A stretch of 64,000 bases of DNA from Bacteroidales bacterium (GCA_910575495.1 CAJTFS010000005.1:1-64000), one strand, 5' to 3'. Shown: positions 28,141-37,372, numbered from the stretch's first letter. Notes: generated by a model not told the origin, from the sequence alone. A program made the numbers and translations.

Positions 28141-28162
28141 ATGCGAAGTTGCTGAGACTGTT

Positions 28163-28918
28163 CTACCCGCAAATTCCGCTGCGCTCGGCCTCGTTGTCCT
28201 TTTCGAGTTTTTCGTCCTCGTCCCACTCGAACCAGGGGAACTCACGGCGCCCGCCCAACGCAAAACGCGTGTAGGTAATGGGCAGGCCCATGCCGAGGAA
28301 ACGGCTTTCATAGGCCGTCTTCACCGAGAGCACCTCGTCGGCATAGCCCGAACCGTAGATGTCGGGATTGGAGACCTCGCACGGCAGGCCGTAGCGACGG
28401 ATGACTTCGCCCGTATAGCCGTAGAGGTGTTTGGAATCGGTTTTCAGATTGATCCGTCCGTCCGCTCGCAGCAGGCGGGCGTAGAGTTCCAGAAAGAACG
28501 GCGAAGTGAGCCGTTTTTTCGCCCGGCGGCTCTTGAGCTGGGGATCGGGAAAGGTGATCCAGATTTCGGAGATCTCGCCCTCGGCGAAAAGCCCTCCCAG
28601 GAACTCCACGCGCGTGCGCAGAAACCCTACGTTGGTCATCCGCCGCTCGGTCGCGGTCTTGGCACCGCGCCACATGCGGGCCCCCTTGATGTCAATGCCG
28701 ATGTAGTTGCGCAGCGGATCGCGCTCGGCCAAAGCGATGGTGTATTCACCCTTGCCGCAGCCCAGCTCCAGCACGATGGGCCGGTCGTTCTTGAAGAAGT
28801 CGCGGTTCCAGTTCCCCTTCATGGGGTGGTCGCGGCGGAATACGTCGTCGAATTCGGGTTGCAGGAAGCAGGCGAACCCGAGATTTTCGCGGAATTTGCG
28901 GAGTTTGTCTTTTCCCAT
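28163..28918 (-). CDS. trmB: tRNA (guanine-N7-)-methyltransferase
   Basis: 251 residues. SAM-binding motif LELGCGKGEYT, then GIDIKGARMWRGA, the family motif ITFPDPQLKSRRAKKRL and FLELYARLL. Makes m7G46 in tRNA. Final gene of the ricT-gldH-trmB operon, starting directly at the stop of gldH. Confidence 0.95.
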   Translation of the reverse strand: MGKDKLRKFRENLGFACFLQPEFDDVFRRDHPMKGNWNRDFFKNDRPIVLELGCGKGEYTIALAERDPLRNYIGIDIKGARMWRGAKTATERRMTNVGFLRTRVEFLGGLFAEGEISEIWITFPDPQLKSRRAKKRLTSPFFLELYARLLRADGRINLKTDSKHLYGYTGEVIRRYGLPCEVSNPDIYGSGYADEVLSVKTAYESRFLGMGLPITYTRFALGGRREFPWFEWDEDEKLEKDNEAERSGICG

Positions 28919-29347
28919 TTATTCACACTCTACATGGAGTCCCACGGCTTCGATGCCCTGCACCGCGCGGGTGGGCGTCACAAGGAAACGGTAGTCGCCG
29001 CACCGTGCGAACGTCGCATGCCGGCGATAGCCGGCCACCGCTTCGCCGTGCACGGCCGACGGTCGGCGCAGATGGTTCGCACAGAAAAGGAAGGGCTCTT
29101 CGAAGCACAGCGAATCGGGCGTGCGCACCTCGATGCGCAGGGTCAGCGTATCGTCGCGGAAACGTTCGTCATAACGCAGGAAGAGCGACAGATCGCAGCG
29201 CGACACGGTATCGGCGTTCGGAATGACGATCTCGGCCGCCTCGGACCACTCCTCAGGATCGACATCCGTCGCTACGGAACGGTCGGCCGTGGCACACCCC
29301 GTCAGCAGCAAAATCGCCAACGCCGTTTTCAGCATCTCGCGCTTCAC
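28919..29347 (-). CDS. gldH: GldH-family lipoprotein
   Basis: 142 residues. Lipoprotein signal MLKTALAILLLTGC; the remainder is the mostly beta GldH domain (LSLFLRYDERFRDDTLTLRIEV). GldH is named for gliding motility in flavobacteria, but homologues are widespread in non-gliding Bacteroidales with unknown role. Position between ricT and trmB is the usual context. Start ATG 29347 is 3 bp after the ricT stop; the internal ATG at 29335 (MLKTALAI) would also give a lipobox. Confidence 0.82.
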   Translation of the reverse strand: MKREMLKTALAILLLTGCATADRSVATDVDPEEWSEAAEIVIPNADTVSRCDLSLFLRYDERFRDDTLTLRIEVRTPDSLCFEEPFLFCANHLRRPSAVHGEAVAGYRRHATFARCGDYRFLVTPTRAVQGIEAVGLHVECE

Positions 29348-29350
29348 GGA

Positions 29351-30856
29351 CTATCGGTTTTCGCCGCCGTTGCCGGCCCCTCCGTTCCCTTCGGAACCGT
29401 TGTTGCGGCCGCCCGGGCCGTTTTCCGGACGCGGCCGGCGGTTGTTGCGATGGCGGTTGCGGTCGTTGCGGCGCTCGCCGTTGTTCGGACGCTCGCCACC
29501 CTGCCGCGGTTCGCCCTGGAAACGTTCGCCGTTGTGCGTTCGTTCACCGCGCGGCTGTTCGTTGTTGCGCAAGGAGTGCTCTGCGTTGTCGCGAGGAGCC
29601 CCCTGGCCGTTGCGCGGCCGGTCGCGGTGGGGACGACGTTCCGACCGGTCCTGACGGCCCGTCTCGCCCTGCGGGCGTTCGCCTTCCGCAGCATGCTGCG
29701 GCCGCTCCGCCCGGTTGTTGTTGCGGCCGCCGCGCTTGCGGCGCTTCGCCTTGTCGAAGCGGGTGATGCTGTCCTCGACCGACTCCGCACCGTAGGTCGG
29801 CTCGTTGCTGACGGCGGGCATGGCGTCGGCATGCTGAAGCTGATCGACCTTCTTGCCGGCACGGTTGAGCTCGAGAATCTCTTTCACGCGCGCCACAGGC
29901 AACGTGGTCAGATTGGCCTGCGTCTCCTTCGACGAAGAGAAGGTCATCGTTCCGGCCAGCACGTCGGTCTTGACCAGGAACCACTCGCCGTCGATCGTCT
30001 GCAACGGTTCGCGCAGCCGCGGGAAAGCCTTGCGGGCGTCGACGTAAGTGTCGTATTCGTACATCATGCAGCACTTCAGCTTCGAGCACTGCCCGGCGAG
30101 TTTCTGCGGATTGAGCGAGATGTCCTGCGCGCGGGCGGCCCCGGTAGTCACGCTCGTGAAGTTCGAAATCCACGACGTACAGCACAATTCGCGGCCGCAG
30201 GCTCCGATGCCGCCGATGCGGCCCGCCTCCTGGCGCGCACCGATCTGCTTCATCTCGATGCGGATGTGGAAGCGCTCGGCGAAGACCTTGATCAACTCGC
30301 GGAAATCGACGCGCTCGTCGGCGATGTAGTAGAAGATGGCCTTGATCTTGTCGCCCTGATACTCGACGTCGCCGATCTTCATGTTGAGCCCCATATCGGC
30401 AGCGATCTGACGCGAAGCGATCATGGTTTCGTGCTCCAGGGCGATAGCTTCCTGCCAGCGCTCGATGTCGTAGGGCTTGGCCTTGCGGTAAATCTTTTTA
30501 TATTCGCCGTTGTAGGGCGTGAAGCCCGTGCGGCGCATCTGACGCGCCACCATGTCGCCCGCAAGCGAGATGATGCCGATGTCGTGGCCCGGCGATGCCT
30601 CGACGGCCACGATGTCGCCCTCCTTGAGGGGCAGGTTGTTGACGTTCTGGTAGAACGAACGGCGCGTATTCTTGAAGCGCACCTCGAAGATGTCGGTCGG
30701 CACGTTGTCCGGATACTCTGCGAGCCAGTCCGTTTCGTGGAGCTTGGAACAGCCGCCGCAGGGCCTGGCTTCCGGCTCGGAGCCTTCGTTGCAGAAGGCG
30801 CAGCCGCGGCCTATCTCGGGTTTGTATTTGCAGGTATGCGAGTTTTCGGAATCCAT
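29351..30856 (-). CDS. ricT: RicT/PSP1-domain protein with long basic tail
   Basis: 501 residues. An N-terminal Cys-rich segment (CKYKPEIGRGCAFC, CGGC) precedes the PSP1 domain (about 55-270), with GGIGACGRELCCTSW and GQCSKLKCCMMYEYD, Cys motifs like those of Fe-S-binding RicT. The last ~130 residues are Arg/Asn/Gly-rich and low in complexity (NRHRNNRRPRPEN), suggesting RNA binding. In Bacillus, RicT belongs to the RicAFT complex that tunes RNase Y; here the partners are not visible. First gene of the operon. Confidence 0.9.
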   Translation of the reverse strand: MDSENSHTCKYKPEIGRGCAFCNEGSEPEARPCGGCSKLHETDWLAEYPDNVPTDIFEVRFKNTRRSFYQNVNNLPLKEGDIVAVEASPGHDIGIISLAGDMVARQMRRTGFTPYNGEYKKIYRKAKPYDIERWQEAIALEHETMIASRQIAADMGLNMKIGDVEYQGDKIKAIFYYIADERVDFRELIKVFAERFHIRIEMKQIGARQEAGRIGGIGACGRELCCTSWISNFTSVTTGAARAQDISLNPQKLAGQCSKLKCCMMYEYDTYVDARKAFPRLREPLQTIDGEWFLVKTDVLAGTMTFSSSKETQANLTTLPVARVKEILELNRAGKKVDQLQHADAMPAVSNEPTYGAESVEDSITRFDKAKRRKRGGRNNNRAERPQHAAEGERPQGETGRQDRSERRPHRDRPRNGQGAPRDNAEHSLRNNEQPRGERTHNGERFQGEPRQGGERPNNGERRNDRNRHRNNRRPRPENGPGGRNNGSEGNGGAGNGGENR

Positions 30857-30872
30857 GTCACGATATTTTGCG

Positions 30873-30880
30873 TAAAGATA
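30873..30880 (-). promoter_or_regulatory. -7 box TATCTTTA for ricT-gldH-trmB
   Basis: One base off TAnnTTTG, 16 bp before ATG 30856. Confidence 0.55.
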
Positions 30881-31035
30881 GGCAAACTAATTCACAATTC
30901 ACAATTATAACCGCACAATTCAAGCATAAGCCGTTCCTGCCGGAAATCCGTCCGCAGAGGCCGGCAGGATGAAAACCGGCTGCCACCATCCGCCCCGGCC
31001 GCCAACAGCAGCCGGACGACGGAACGGAACACGAG

Positions 31036-32400
31036 CTATGAATTGAGCGCTCTGAGGTTGCGGATGTTCCGCCGCAGCCGGACGATCATCAGCAGAGCGG
31101 CCATCGACAGCCCGAACGAGAACCCGAGGAAGAGTCCCGAAGGCCCCATCCCCATGGTGAAGCCGAAGAGATAACCCACCGGCAGATTGAGCAGCCAGTA
31201 GGAGACGAACGCGATGGGCATGATGATCTTCACGTCCTGGATACCGCGCAGGATACCCACCGAGACGTTCTGCAAACCGTCCGAAAGCTGGTAGAGCGCG
31301 GCGAAGATCAACAGATTCGAAGTGATGGCGATCACCTCGGCATTGGAGGTGAAAAGCGTCGGGATCCACCCCCGCAGCGCGATGAACACCACCGCAGCGA
31401 AAGCATTCCAGGCCAGCACCAGATGATAGGAGGCCTTGGCCGCCAACGAAAGCTCGTCGATGTTGCGCGACCCGTAGCAATGCGAAATGCGGATGGTGGT
31501 GGCCGCGCCGATCGACATGACGATCATGAAGGCGCAGTTGCCCAGCGTGATGGCGATCTGGTTGGCGCTGATGGCCTGCGTGCCGAACCACCCCATCATG
31601 ACGCTGGTGCCGACGAACGCCGACGATTCGAGAAACATCTGCAACGAAATCGGCAGTCCCATGGCCAGCAGGCGCTTCACCGTCGACCACGAATAGCGGC
31701 GCGGCGAGAAACCCTCCAGATAGACCCGGTAGCGGTGGCGGCTGCAGAAGTAACCGATCATCAGCACCGGTGCGATGATGCGCGACATCAGCGTACCCAG
31801 ACCGGCACCTTCGGCCCCCATTTCGGGCAAGCCGAACCGGCCGTAGATAAAGAGCCAGTTGAAACCGATGTTGGCCACGTTGGCGATGATCGTGACCACC
31901 ATTTCGACCTTGGTATTGCCCACGCCCTCAAGGAATTGCTTGAACGCAAAGAACAGCATCACCGGCGGCATGCTGTAGATCAGCATCCGGTAGTAGGGCA
32001 CCGCCATGTCGACCACCTCGACAGGCTGGCCCAAGCGATAGAGCAGCGGAACGGCCGCATACTGCACGGCCGACATCGCCACTCCCAGCAACGTGTAGAA
32101 CAGAATACCGTTCTGCAACAGGGCCGCCGAGCGCTTGCGTTCGCCCTGCACGAACAGCTCGCCCACCAGCGGCGTCATGCCCAGCGCCACACCGACCGAG
32201 GTGATGAAAAGGATGAAGAAGACCGATCCGCCGAACGACACCGCCGCCAGCGGCAGGGGGTCGTCACCGCCGTAGCGGCCCACCATCAGGTTGTCGGCCA
32301 CCTGTGTCAGTATCTGCCCCAGCTGCGTCAGCACCACGGGCAGCGCCAGTTTCAGATTGGCTTTGTATTGTTCCCTGTATTTTGTGAAATCGTAAAACAT
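31036..32400 (-). CDS. MATE-family multidrug/Na+ exporter
   Basis: 454 residues with twelve predicted membrane helices in two MATE halves (QLGQILTQVADNLMVG near the N-terminus, MFLESSAFVGTSVMMG opening the second half). Exports organic cations in exchange for Na+ or H+. The start is set at ATG 32400 (MFYDFTK): the alternative at 32421 lies upstream of the -7 box at 32408-32415. With the box only 7 bp from the ATG, the mRNA is nearly leaderless. Confidence 0.9.
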   Translation of the reverse strand: MFYDFTKYREQYKANLKLALPVVLTQLGQILTQVADNLMVGRYGGDDPLPLAAVSFGGSVFFILFITSVGVALGMTPLVGELFVQGERKRSAALLQNGILFYTLLGVAMSAVQYAAVPLLYRLGQPVEVVDMAVPYYRMLIYSMPPVMLFFAFKQFLEGVGNTKVEMVVTIIANVANIGFNWLFIYGRFGLPEMGAEGAGLGTLMSRIIAPVLMIGYFCSRHRYRVYLEGFSPRRYSWSTVKRLLAMGLPISLQMFLESSAFVGTSVMMGWFGTQAISANQIAITLGNCAFMIVMSIGAATTIRISHCYGSRNIDELSLAAKASYHLVLAWNAFAAVVFIALRGWIPTLFTSNAEVIAITSNLLIFAALYQLSDGLQNVSVGILRGIQDVKIIMPIAFVSYWLLNLPVGYLFGFTMGMGPSGLFLGFSFGLSMAALLMIVRLRRNIRNLRALNS

Positions 32401-32407
32401 AAGGGGA

Positions 32408-32415
32408 CAAAGATA
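32408..32415 (-). promoter_or_regulatory. -7 box TATCTTTG of the MATE gene
   Basis: Exact match. A TTTG element 20 bp further upstream, inside the first 81-bp repeat, fits the -33 position. Confidence 0.75.
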
Positions 32416-32622
32416 GTGCAAGCCGAGAGCAATGCCAAATTTATTTGAGCATTGCCGAGGCGAAGCCTATCTAAACCGCCGCGAAGCGGTGGTAAAGTGC
32501 AAGCCGAGAGCAATGCCAAATTTATTTGAGCATTGCCGAGGCGAAGCCTATCTAAACCGCCGCGAAGCGGTGGTAAAGTGCAAGCCGAGAGCAATGCCAA
32601 ATTTATTTGAGCATTGCCGAGC
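32416..32622. repeat. 81-bp tandem repeat (about 2.5 copies) at the MATE promoter
   Basis: Units start at 32416, 32497 and 32578 (gtgcaagccgagagcaatg...). The first two are complete and identical, the third stops after about 45 bp. Each holds an inverted pair GCAATGC/GCATTGC and the -33 TTTG of the MATE promoter, so the array multiplies the upstream half of the promoter. The unit length is a multiple of three, giving a repetitive open frame that I do not regard as a gene. Confidence 0.9.
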
Positions 32623-33233
32623 CATAGCCAGGGTCAAGCCCACATACAGGGAATCAATTGTGAATTCTGAATTGTGCATTCTGAATCAATTCCCTGCGGG
32701 GGCTTGATTCTACTCTTGCTCGGCACGAACCATTCGAAATACTCCTGCCTTGCGTATACGCGGAATTCACAATTTGTCATTCTGAGGAGCATAGCGACGA
32801 AGAATCTATGCTGACGATACAGATGTTTGACTGCACTTCGTTTGTCTTTCTCCTCCTTGCTCGGCATAGTCCGCAAGCGGTCTCTGCGCTCGCTGCATTT
32901 GTCGATCCGCTGCGCTCAACATGACATTTGCAGCAGGCTCTCGGCGGGCAGGGAATGGCTGTTCGTACTGAAGCGAGGGTCGAGGGAGCAGGAAATCCGG
33001 ACGGAGACGAGGGGATTGGCTCGGTCCGACTTTCGACCTGCGAAACCCTTCATCGGGGCGGCTGCGGGGGTCGCACCTCTGGTGCGAGCCGCCCCGATGA
33101 TGAGAAATGACATTTCCGATGCGCAAACGTCATTCTGAACAACGTGGATCGACACAATTGCGGAGTGGCGAAACAAGACAAAGAAATTTCCCCCCCCCCG
33201 GCTATCGCCGGGCGTGCCCCGCAGGTTCCTGCC
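32623..33233. other. Gene-free repeat island
   Basis: About 600 bp. Fragments here (ttgctcggca, ctctgcgctcgc) resemble pieces of the other islands. Contains hairpin H2 and a run of about ten C's (around 33191-33200) followed by a CCCGGC/GCCGGG hairpin just past the yraN stop. Confidence 0.6.
33052..33099. repeat. Dispersed GC-rich hairpin repeat H2
   Basis: ATCGGGGCGGCT-gcggggg-TCGCA...TGCGA-GCCGCCCCGAT; the same loop and bulge as H3 with compensated changes in the outer stem. Confidence 0.8.
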
Positions 33234-33599
33234 CTACCAATGAAACTCCATGGCATGCTCGACGAGCCGCACCGTCATCGTACCGTCGGGTGCCGTCTCC
33301 ACGGCGGCCAAGTCGAACTGAAACTCCAACTCGCACCCCGTTCGGGCCAGATAAGCGGTCGCAGCCCGCTGCAACGCCCGGAACTTCTGCGGCGTGATGG
33401 CATCCTCGGGCGACGTGAGCGAGCCCCGCCTACGGGTTTTCACCTCCACGAAATGCAGGATCCAATCCTTGCGGGCCACGATGTCCAGCTCGTAACGCCC
33501 CGCACGCCAGTTCAGCGCGCAAATCTCGTAACCCGCCTGCCGCAGATACTCCACGGCGGCCCGCTCGCCGCGGGCGCCGGTCTCGGATGCCGAAGCCAT
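33234..33599 (-). CDS. YraN/UPF0102 family protein (nuclease-like fold)
   Basis: 121 residues, full length. Motifs GARGERAAVEYL, GYEICALNWRAGRYELDIVA and HFVEVKTRRRG give the E...D...ExK core of the PD-(D/E)XK fold. Often near ribosomal or DNA-processing genes; biochemical role unsettled. Starts 6 bp after the pepE stop, so the two are one transcript. Confidence 0.92.
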   Translation of the reverse strand: MASASETGARGERAAVEYLRQAGYEICALNWRAGRYELDIVARKDWILHFVEVKTRRRGSLTSPEDAITPQKFRALQRAATAYLARTGCELEFQFDLAAVETAPDGTMTVRLVEHAMEFHW

Positions 33600-33605
33600 A
33601 CCTAT

Positions 33606-34307
33606 TTATAATAAGAACGACAGATCGCCGCCCGGTTCGACCTCGAAAGGCTGCAAACCCTTCTTGAAGACACGCATCGGCCGGCTGCCGACCAACTCGA
33701 GGCGTCCCTGCTCGTAGTGCAGCATACACCCCTCGCGCAACCCCACGACCCAACGCCGCGGATTGGCCTGGATGAACTCCAGGATGCGCTGCTCGCGCGT
33801 TTCGCCGGCGTGCCCCTGCGGATTGGCATCGAGATAATGGGGATTGATCTGGAACTTCACGGCACCGATGGCCCGAAACGAATCGGGCTCGACGATAGGC
33901 ATGTCGTTGGTGGTGCAGATCGTCGGACAACACACGTTGCTGCCGGCCGACCATCCGACATAGGGCACCCCGGCGCGCACCCGGCCACGGATGGCCGCCA
34001 TCAACCCCTGCTCCTGCATCTTCCGGGTCAGCGCGAAAGTGTTGCCGCCGCCGACGCAGATCGCCTCGGCCCGGCGGACGGCCCGCGCGGGGTCCGCCTC
34101 GCGGTGCACCGACCGAAGACGGATGCCCAACTCGGCGAACCGGGCGGCGACGCGACGCTCGTACTCCGCATAGGAAAACGTCACGGCGGCATACGGGACG
34201 AAAGCCACCTCCCGCACGCCCTCCAGGAAACGCCCGATCCGGGGCAGCGGATAACGCAGGTATTCCTCCCCTGCATTGGTCGAATTGGAAATCAGAAGAA
34301 GTTTCAT
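33606..34307 (-). CDS. pepE: Peptidase E (alpha-aspartyl dipeptidase), S51 family
   Basis: 233 residues from ATG 34307 (MKLLLIS); the Met five codons upstream (34322) is also possible. Family motifs: CVGGGNTFALTR, GWSAGSNV with the nucleophilic Ser, then NPHYLDANP. Cleaves Asp-X dipeptides in the cytoplasm. Divergent from acpP. Confidence 0.93.
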   Translation of the reverse strand: MKLLLISNSTNAGEEYLRYPLPRIGRFLEGVREVAFVPYAAVTFSYAEYERRVAARFAELGIRLRSVHREADPARAVRRAEAICVGGGNTFALTRKMQEQGLMAAIRGRVRAGVPYVGWSAGSNVCCPTICTTNDMPIVEPDSFRAIGAVKFQINPHYLDANPQGHAGETREQRILEFIQANPRRWVVGLREGCMLHYEQGRLELVGSRPMRVFKKGLQPFEVEPGGDLSFLL

Positions 34308-34410
34308 AAGCCGGTGGTTCATAGTTTATTAATTCTGAAAATGTCCTGAATGTCGAAAATCCTGCGAATAAAAAAAACCTCGCTTTTGTCAAAAGTAATA
34401 AAAAAAGTGT

Positions 34411-34418
34411 TACTTTTG
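34411..34418 (+). promoter_or_regulatory. -7 box TACTTTTG for acpP
   Basis: Exact TAnnTTTG match 67 bp before ATG 34486. Confidence 0.7.
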
Positions 34419-34485
34419 CGCAAAATTACGTCGGAAATAATAAAGAACTGTTTCCAAATAATTGTTTAACTAAAAACTTAAAATT

Positions 34486-34722
34486 ATGTCAGAGGTTCAA
34501 ACTAAAGTTGTCGAGATCATCGTAGACAAACTGGGTGTAAAGGAGTCGGAGGTAGTACCCACGGCCAGCTTCACCAACCACCTGGGCGCAGACTCGCTCG
34601 ACACTGTAGAACTTATCATGGAGTTCGAGAAGGCTTTCGACATTCAGATCCCCGACGAGGAGGCTGAGAAGATCGCAACCGTAGGCGATGCGATCAAGTA
34701 CATCGAGGAGCACAAGAAATAA
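34486..34722 (+). CDS. acpP: Acyl carrier protein
   Basis: 78 residues, highly acidic, with the phosphopantetheine-attachment Ser in [10 protein letters not shown]. Carries the growing chain in type II fatty acid synthesis. Followed by fabF and rnc, the classical cluster. Confidence 0.97.
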   Translation: MSEVQTKVVEIIVDKLGVKESEVVPTASFTNHLGADSLDTVELIMEFEKAFDIQIPDEEAEKIATVGDAIKYIEEHKK

Positions 34723-35165
34723 ACATCCCCAACCGCGACTGCGGCCGTGACGGAGGGCGGAAAGAGCCGGAGAGGAGACGGCGGAAGGAAGAGACGTCGG
34801 CGACACCCCGAAAGGGAGTGAGGCTGCGATTCTGACACCTGCGCTGCACTCCGACGATGGCGAAACGGAACCGCCCCTGGCGGAACCCGGAAGCATGACC
34901 GCCTCCGCGATTCTGCAGGCACAAGATCCCCGGAGATAATATCCGGACGGACCTTTGCTGACGACGGACAGCAGAGACGAGACGGCAAACGACCTTGTTC
35001 CGACAGGAACGCACAGGGAAGCCGGATCGCTCCCCGCCGAATCCGCATCGGACCGCTACGGATCGTTCCCGGGCCTTGCTGAGGTTTGGCAACGGTCTCT
35101 GCGGCCGGCAGGCAGTCGCCCATCAACTTTTTTCATTTCACAACGCAACTAAGGTTTTCGTTTCT
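34723..35165. other. Unusually long acpP-fabF spacer
   Basis: About 440 bp, purine-rich in the first half. No gene, clear promoter or strong terminator is seen. In many relatives the two genes are much closer. Confidence 0.45.
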
Positions 35166-36413
35166 ATGGCAGAAAGAAGAGTAGTCGTTACGGGTATCGG
35201 CACGATCAACCCGCTCGGCAATAACATCGAGGAGTACTTCGCGAATCTTGAAAAAGGCGTCAGCGGCGCCGCGCCCATTACTCATTTCGATGCCGAAAAA
35301 TTCAAGACCCGGTTCGCCTGTGAGGTGAAGAATTACGACCCGAACCAGTATTTCGACCGTAAGGAAGTGCGTAAATACGACCTCTTTACGCAATATGCAC
35401 TCATCGCAGCCACACAGGCCGTCGAGGATGCGGCGTTCGACTTCGACAAGCTCGACAAGGAGCAGGTCGGTGTCATCTGGGCTTCGGGTATCGGAGGTCT
35501 CAAGTCGTTCTTCGACGAGTGTCTGGGCTACGCCGAGGGTGGAATGACCCCTCGGTTTAGCCCCTTCTTCATTCCCCGCATGATCTCCGACATCGCCGCC
35601 GGCTTCATCTCCATGAAGTACGGCTTCATGGGTCCCAACTACTGCACCGTTTCGGCATGCGCCTCGTCCAACCACGGCCTCATCGCCGCGCTCGACGCCA
35701 TCCGCTACGGCAAGGCCGACGTCATCGTCGCCGGCGGCTCGGAAGCTGCCGTCAACGAACCCTCGGTCGGCGGTTTCAACTCCATGCAGGCGCTCTCCAC
35801 GCGCAACGACGATCCCCGGCACGCCTCGCGCCCCTTCGACAAGGACCGCGACGGATTCGTGGTCGGCGAAGGCGCCGGAGCCCTCGTACTTGAGGAACTG
35901 GAGCACGCCAAGGCCCGCGGTGCCAAGATCTACTGCGAATTCATCGGCGGCGGCGAATCGGCCGACGCCCACCACTTCACGGCTCCCCACCCCGAGGGTA
36001 TCGGTGCCATGAAGTCGATGCGCGACGCCATCAAGAACGGCGGCATCCGCCCCGAAGACATCGACTACGTCAACGTACACGGCACCTCCACGCCGCTGGG
36101 CGACATCGCCGAGCTGAAGGCCGTCAGAGGCGTCCTGGGCGACCACATCTACAACGTCAACATCTCCTCCACCAAGTCGATGACGGGCCACCTTCTGGGT
36201 GCCACCGGTGCGGTCGAGGCCCTGGCCTGCATCTACGCCATCACCAAGGGCATCGTTCCCCCGACCATCAACTGCGAGAATCTCGATCCGGAGATCGACT
36301 CCAAGCTGAACCTCACGCTCGACAAGCCGCAGCACCGCGAGGTGAAGTGCGCACTGAGCAACACGTTCGGCTTCGGCGGCCACAACGCCACCGTCATCTT
36401 CCGGAAGTTCTAA
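35166..36413 (+). CDS. fabF: 3-oxoacyl-[ACP] synthase II
   Basis: 415 residues. Condensing-enzyme triad: Cys in VSACASS (near 163), His in VNVHGTSTPLGD, His in SMTGHLLGATG; C-terminal NTFGFGGHNA. Elongates acyl-ACP with malonyl-ACP. Start at ATG 35166 (MAERRVVVTG), the family N-terminus; the frame is open upstream by chance. Confidence 0.96.
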   Translation: MAERRVVVTGIGTINPLGNNIEEYFANLEKGVSGAAPITHFDAEKFKTRFACEVKNYDPNQYFDRKEVRKYDLFTQYALIAATQAVEDAAFDFDKLDKEQVGVIWASGIGGLKSFFDECLGYAEGGMTPRFSPFFIPRMISDIAAGFISMKYGFMGPNYCTVSACASSNHGLIAALDAIRYGKADVIVAGGSEAAVNEPSVGGFNSMQALSTRNDDPRHASRPFDKDRDGFVVGEGAGALVLEELEHAKARGAKIYCEFIGGGESADAHHFTAPHPEGIGAMKSMRDAIKNGGIRPEDIDYVNVHGTSTPLGDIAELKAVRGVLGDHIYNVNISSTKSMTGHLLGATGAVEALACIYAITKGIVPPTINCENLDPEIDSKLNLTLDKPQHREVKCALSNTFGFGGHNATVIFRKF

Positions 36414-36434
36414 CCCCTGCTCCGTCCGCGCACC

Positions 36435-37208
36435 GTGTTCGATTTTCTGCTGCGTCCTCTGCGGAGGAACTACGGCCGGGACAAGGCGTATTACAGAATG
36501 GTCGATGATATGTTCGGATTCGTTCCGCACAACATCGAACTCTACAAGCTGGCTTTGATTCACAAGTCAGCTTCTTTGATTTTGGACAACGGACAGACGG
36601 TCAACAACGAACGGCTGGAGTTTCTGGGCGACGCCGTGATCGAGTCCGTCACCTCCGATTACCTGTTCATCGAGTTCCCGGGGCGCGACGAAGGCTTCCT
36701 CACCCAGCTGCGCGCCAAGATCGTGTCGCGCCAGTCGCTCAACGGACTGGCCGTCCGTCTCGGACTCGACAAAGAGGTCATCTCCAACAGCGGAGCGAGC
36801 ATCATCCAGAAGCACATCCACGGCGATGCTTTCGAAGCCATGATGGGCGCCATCTACCTCGATCAGGGCTACGAATTCGTCAACCGGCTGCTGATAAACG
36901 ACATCTACGAACGTTATCTCAACCTCGACGAACTCACGGCCTCCGAAACCGACTACAAAAGCCGGTTGATCGAGTGGTGTCAGAAGCACCGGCGCAGCAT
37001 CGCGTTCCGGACCGAGCACGACAAGGGCTATGCCGCCAACCACCCGCTGTTTTACGCCACCGTGCTGGTCGACGGCATCGAAGTGGGCCACGGTTCCGGC
37101 GAATCCAAAAAGGAAGCCGAGCAACAGGCCGCCTACTCCGTCGCCGAATACATGAGCGACGAGCAGTGCGCCTCGGTGCTGGACCGCATGGACCGGCTTA
37201 TCGACTGA
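36435..37208 (+). CDS. rnc: Ribonuclease III
   Basis: 257 residues with a GTG start at 36435. Signature NERLEFLGDAV with catalytic acidic residues, DAFEAMMGAIYLD, and a C-terminal double-stranded RNA-binding domain (DYKSRLIEWCQKHRRS ... GSGESKKEAEQQAA). Processes rRNA and structured RNAs. 21 bp after fabF. Confidence 0.96.
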   Translation: MFDFLLRPLRRNYGRDKAYYRMVDDMFGFVPHNIELYKLALIHKSASLILDNGQTVNNERLEFLGDAVIESVTSDYLFIEFPGRDEGFLTQLRAKIVSRQSLNGLAVRLGLDKEVISNSGASIIQKHIHGDAFEAMMGAIYLDQGYEFVNRLLINDIYERYLNLDELTASETDYKSRLIEWCQKHRRSIAFRTEHDKGYAANHPLFYATVLVDGIEVGHGSGESKKEAEQQAAYSVAEYMSDEQCASVLDRMDRLID

Positions 37209-37220
37209 CCGGCTTCCCGG

Positions 37221-37262
37221 CGAACGGATGCAGTGCGAACGGATGCAGTGCGAACGGATGCG
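37221..37262. repeat. Tandem 15-bp repeat downstream of rnc
   Basis: cgaacggatgcagtg repeated twice exactly and once partially (37221, 37236, 37251). Confidence 0.9.
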
Positions 37263-37372
37263 GGGCCGCCGGGGAGGGCAGTTTTACGGCATCCGCGGCA
37301 TGACGGCACGACATACTTCCGCCCCGACCTTTCACCCCTGCTCCACCCGACTCACAGACCGACACCCCGAAC

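Larger units (their letters stand above)
27249..28162. other. Gene-free repeat island A
   Basis: About 900 bp without an intact gene. In order: FISUMP-type module A (27285-27531), a promoter-repeat-like fragment near 27550-27610, hairpin repeat H1 (27802-27853), a CCCCGTT/AACGGGG hairpin (28062-28078) and a 60-bp repeat (28079-28140) shared with the island at 38.0-39.2 kb. Confidence 0.7.

Noticed and set aside
32416..32622. CRISPR-like array
   Set aside because: Units are contiguous 81-bp tandem repeats without distinct spacers, and no cas genes are present.
32432..32707. Open frame with a 27-residue repeat
   Set aside because: A by-product of the 81-bp tandem promoter repeat; no start context, and non-coding composition.
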